7,024 nucleotides of DNA, taken from NCBI GenBank assembly GCA_020200675.1, contig JAIVIG010000335.1, positions 1 to 7,024 of the forward strand, written 5' to 3'. Within the stretch, counting starts at the first letter, position 1. Every line of letters begins with the position of its first letter. Below, one piece after another: positions 5,062 through 7,024 of this stretch. The DNA comes from Actinomycetota bacterium (GTDB taxonomy: Bacteria; Actinomycetota; Rubrobacteria; Rubrobacterales; Rubrobacteraceae). Under the pieces are notes generated by a model that searched no databases, was not told where the DNA came from, and was given only the letters and a program-made list of their open reading frames with translations. The position numbers were made by a program, and so were the translations under genes.

Positions 5062-6066
5062 ATGAACGGTATGGAAGGTCTCACCTCGGCGCTTACGGCA
5101 ACCGATCCACCCGATGAAGTTCTAACCGACCTGGCCCAGCTGCGCTCCGTGCTCGACGTAGAAGTCCCTGCCAAAGCGCTCGACCGAAACCTGCTGATCG
5201 CAACCTGGAACGTACGCGCCTTCGGCAACCTGACCGAGAAGTGGGCATCCACCCAGGACGATGTGCCAAAACGGGACCTGCATGCTCTGCTGTGCATCGC
5301 CGAGATCGTCTCCAGGTTCGACGTGATAGCGCTCCAGGAGGTCAAGGACAACCTGAAAGCGTTGCGCCATATGCTCCACCTGCTCGGGCCGCGCTGGGGC
5401 TTGAGCCTGACGGACGTGACCAGGGGTGACCCGGGCAACAGCGAGCGCATGGCGTTCGTGTTCGACACGCGCAGGGTGATCCTCTCAGGGCTGGCCTGCG
5501 AGCTCGTCGTGCCGCAGGAGCAGCTCGAGTTGATCGGACCCAACGCCCTCGAGCGGCAGTTCGCGCGTACACCCTACGCCGTCAGTTTCCGGGCTGGCAC
5601 GAAGACCTTTATTCTGGTTACGCTGCATGTGGACTACGGAGACGGGGCCGAGGAGCGCGTCCCCGAGCTCAAGGCCATAGCGGAGTGGCTTGCCGAGTGG
5701 GCAAGGGACATAAACGGCTGGGACCACAACCTGATCGCCCTCGGAGACTTCAACATCGACCGCAGGGGGGATGCGCTCCACGACGCCTTCGTCTCTACGG
5801 GTCTGGAGATCCCAGCGGACCTGCAGGCGGTGCCAAGGACGATCTTCGCAGATCCCGAGAATCCCCACCTCGACAAGTTCTACGACCAGATCGCGTGGTT
5901 CACGGGCAGGAACGGCCTCCCTGCGTTGTCGCTAGAGTATTCGAAGGGGAGCTTCTTCGACTTTCCCAAGGCGGCCCTGATCTCCCGCGGGCTTACGAAA
6001 ACGCAGCTGTCGTGGCGGATCTCGGATCATTACCCGCTGTGGGCCGAGTTCTCCGTGCGCGACTAG
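5062..6066 (+). CDS. Endonuclease/exonuclease/phosphatase (DNase I-like fold) family protein
   Basis: A 334-aa protein of the EEP superfamily of metal-dependent phosphodiesterases. The motifs occur in order: ATWNVRAFG (Asn50), VIALQEV (Glu93), the SERMAFVFD strand (Arg129, commonly seen in nuclease-like members), TLHVDYG (His189), ALGDFNIDRRGD (Asp229, Asn231) and SWRISDHYPLWAEF (Asp322, His323). All the usual metal and catalytic positions are filled, so it should be active. Residues 1-42 are an N-terminal extension without a recognised domain and without a signal peptide, so the protein is probably cytoplasmic. It could cut DNA or RNA or act on a phosphorylated small molecule; the sequence does not decide. 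The start is ATG at 5062, with GAGGCGGGGAG upstream (5046-5056); an ATG at 5071 is an alternative. It lies 129 bp downstream of lexA on the same strand, with no SOS-like palindrome of its own, so read-through from lexA is possible but unproven. Confidence 0.85.
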   Translation: MNGMEGLTSALTATDPPDEVLTDLAQLRSVLDVEVPAKALDRNLLIATWNVRAFGNLTEKWASTQDDVPKRDLHALLCIAEIVSRFDVIALQEVKDNLKALRHMLHLLGPRWGLSLTDVTRGDPGNSERMAFVFDTRRVILSGLACELVVPQEQLELIGPNALERQFARTPYAVSFRAGTKTFILVTLHVDYGDGAEERVPELKAIAEWLAEWARDINGWDHNLIALGDFNIDRRGDALHDAFVSTGLEIPADLQAVPRTIFADPENPHLDKFYDQIAWFTGRNGLPALSLEYSKGSFFDFPKAALISRGLTKTQLSWRISDHYPLWAEFSVRD

Positions 6067-6187
6067 TCACGATTTGTTGCAGCTCGCGGCCTCGTCTCTC
6101 AACCCTTGCCCTGAGGTCTAAGGCTCCAAGCGGATGGCTCGCTCCTCGTTGCTGCTTGTCAAGCCAGTCCTCCTCCTGATTTGCGCA

Positions 6188-7024
6188 TCATGACTCACCA
6201 AGCACATGGGCTTTCAGCCACGAATTGCAGAACGCTCCGCGCGGGTCGAGCCGCTCGACCAGACGGATGAAGTCGGGCATGCGCTCGTAGAGCGGAGCGA
6301 TCGCTGCCGCGTCCGCGTTGAAGAGCTTGCCCCAGTGCGGGCGTGCCTCGAATGGGGCGAGCGCGGTCTCGAGTTGGACGAGCATGCTCTCAACCGCGTC
6401 TCGCTCGGGCTTCCAGGTGAAGTGGATGCCGACGGTGTCTTCCCCGTAGTTCATGCTCATCCATAGCCGATCTGCGGCCACAGCGCGAATCTCGGAGACC
6501 TGCAAGATCGGTTGGATCCTGTCTGCGAGGGTGCGCACGGCCTCTATGGCCTCCACGGCGTACCGGCGCGGGAACAGGTACTCCGACTGCAGCTCATCGC
6601 CACTGCTCGGCGTAAAGCCCATGCGGAAATGCGGCAAGCGGTCGGACCAGAGGCCGGGCCTGCCCAACTGCGGCGTACAGGGGGTCGCGTCGAGTCCGAG
6701 GATCGGGTGCCGGCCAACCGCTGCCGCGACCGCGCCGAAGAGATCACTCTCTACCTGCTCGGGCTCGTCCGTCACCCGGCTCTTGACCCAGACCTGATCG
6801 GTGGTCTCGGCCCAGCGGGTAAAGACGCTGACGCTGTAGCCGCATGAGGTGATCTCGTCGAAATGCTCGAAGAGAGCCTCCCAGCTCAAGCCTTCAAAGA
6901 CCCGCTGGCGCACCTCGTAGGCGGGCTCCACGTCAAGGGTGATCCGGGTGACCGCACCGAGCGCGCCAAGCCCGACCACGAGACCTTCGAAGTCGGGCTC
7001 GCCTCTGGAGGCCTCGATGATCTC
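6188..7024 (-). CDS. AldO-type alditol (xylitol) oxidase, C-terminal part (5' end off the right edge)
   Basis: The frame is open from the right edge to a TGA at 6190-6188, 278 residues. It matches FAD-dependent alditol oxidases of the vanillyl-alcohol oxidase family, which oxidise the terminal hydroxyl of xylitol, sorbitol or similar polyols with O2, giving an aldose and H2O2. Residue 15 onward (LVVGLGALGAVTRITLDVEP) is the end of the FAD domain; the rest is the substrate cap. Active-site positions recalled from Streptomyces AldO (Gln288, Glu320, Arg322, His343, Thr345, Lys375) are matched in identity and exact spacing by Gln146 in LQSEYL, Glu178 and Arg180 in SEIRAV, His201 and Thr203 in HFTWK, and Lys233 in HWGKLF. 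About 140 residues, including the FAD-attachment region, lie beyond the window. Internal GTG codons such as 6979 are not the real start. It converges on the EEP gene; the 121-bp gap shows no clear terminator. Related L-gulonolactone-type oxidases are a less likely alternative. Confidence 0.88.
   Translation of the reverse strand, partial: EIIEASRGEPDFEGLVVGLGALGAVTRITLDVEPAYEVRQRVFEGLSWEALFEHFDEITSCGYSVSVFTRWAETTDQVWVKSRVTDEPEQVESDLFGAVAAAVGRHPILGLDATPCTPQLGRPGLWSDRLPHFRMGFTPSSGDELQSEYLFPRRYAVEAIEAVRTLADRIQPILQVSEIRAVAADRLWMSMNYGEDTVGIHFTWKPERDAVESMLVQLETALAPFEARPHWGKLFNADAAAIAPLYERMPDFIRLVERLDPRGAFCNSWLKAHVLGES

Noticed and set aside
6067..6187. Bidirectional terminator between the convergent EEP and alditol oxidase genes
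   Set aside because: Expected from gene order, but no convincing stem-loop with flanking A/T tracts is visible.
6206..6847. Plus-strand open frames opposite the alditol oxidase
   Set aside because: Antisense shadows of the oxidase; the minus-strand frame matches AldO active-site residues at exact spacing.

Overview
The window is high-GC bacterial DNA with strong G/C third-position preference. Its content (LexA with a GntG-type SOS operator, a DnaE2-like polymerase preceded by a small DUF6504-like protein, an AldO-type alditol oxidase, a VapB-like ribbon-helix-helix protein) suggests an actinobacterium, possibly a deep-branching one such as the Rubrobacter group. That placement is inference from gene content and style, not from a database search.

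Layout from left to right: (1) 1-240, minus strand: a ribbon-helix-helix antitoxin cut by the left edge, with its own promoter overlapped by a 9-bp direct repeat that is a likely autoregulatory operator. (2) 481-4023, minus strand: a probable damage-response cluster read right to left. It holds a small DUF6504-like protein, then a DnaE2/ImuC-like DNA polymerase (865 aa, GTG start one base after the preceding stop), then a separate 176-aa ORF encoding the OB-fold C-terminus of the same polymerase. The polymerase frame is broken near 1080-1100, and the helix-hairpin-helix segment normally found there appears to be missing. (3) 4024-4293: the divergent control region, with a perfect 16-bp palindrome (4235-4250) resembling an SOS box, placed to cover a promoter in each direction. 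(4) 4294-4932, plus strand: lexA, with a TTG start and a complete autocleavage apparatus. (5) 5062-6066, plus strand: a DNase I-like endonuclease/exonuclease/phosphatase (EEP) family protein of unknown substrate. (6) 6188-7024, minus strand: the C-terminal two thirds of an AldO-type alditol oxidase, cut by the right edge.

How it fits together: LexA probably represses itself and the divergent small-protein/polymerase unit through one operator, as SOS mutagenesis cassettes are controlled elsewhere. No imuA' or imuB is present in the window. The most notable observation is that this polymerase keeps all visible polymerase catalytic residues but is split, lacks the HhH domain, and leaves a clamp-binding-like peptide untranslated between its two pieces. 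It is either a recently damaged dnaE2 or a polymerase with a detached OB subunit; the sequence alone does not decide between these. Nothing here clearly amounts to a wholly new system. No tRNA, rRNA, CRISPR or insertion sequence was seen.
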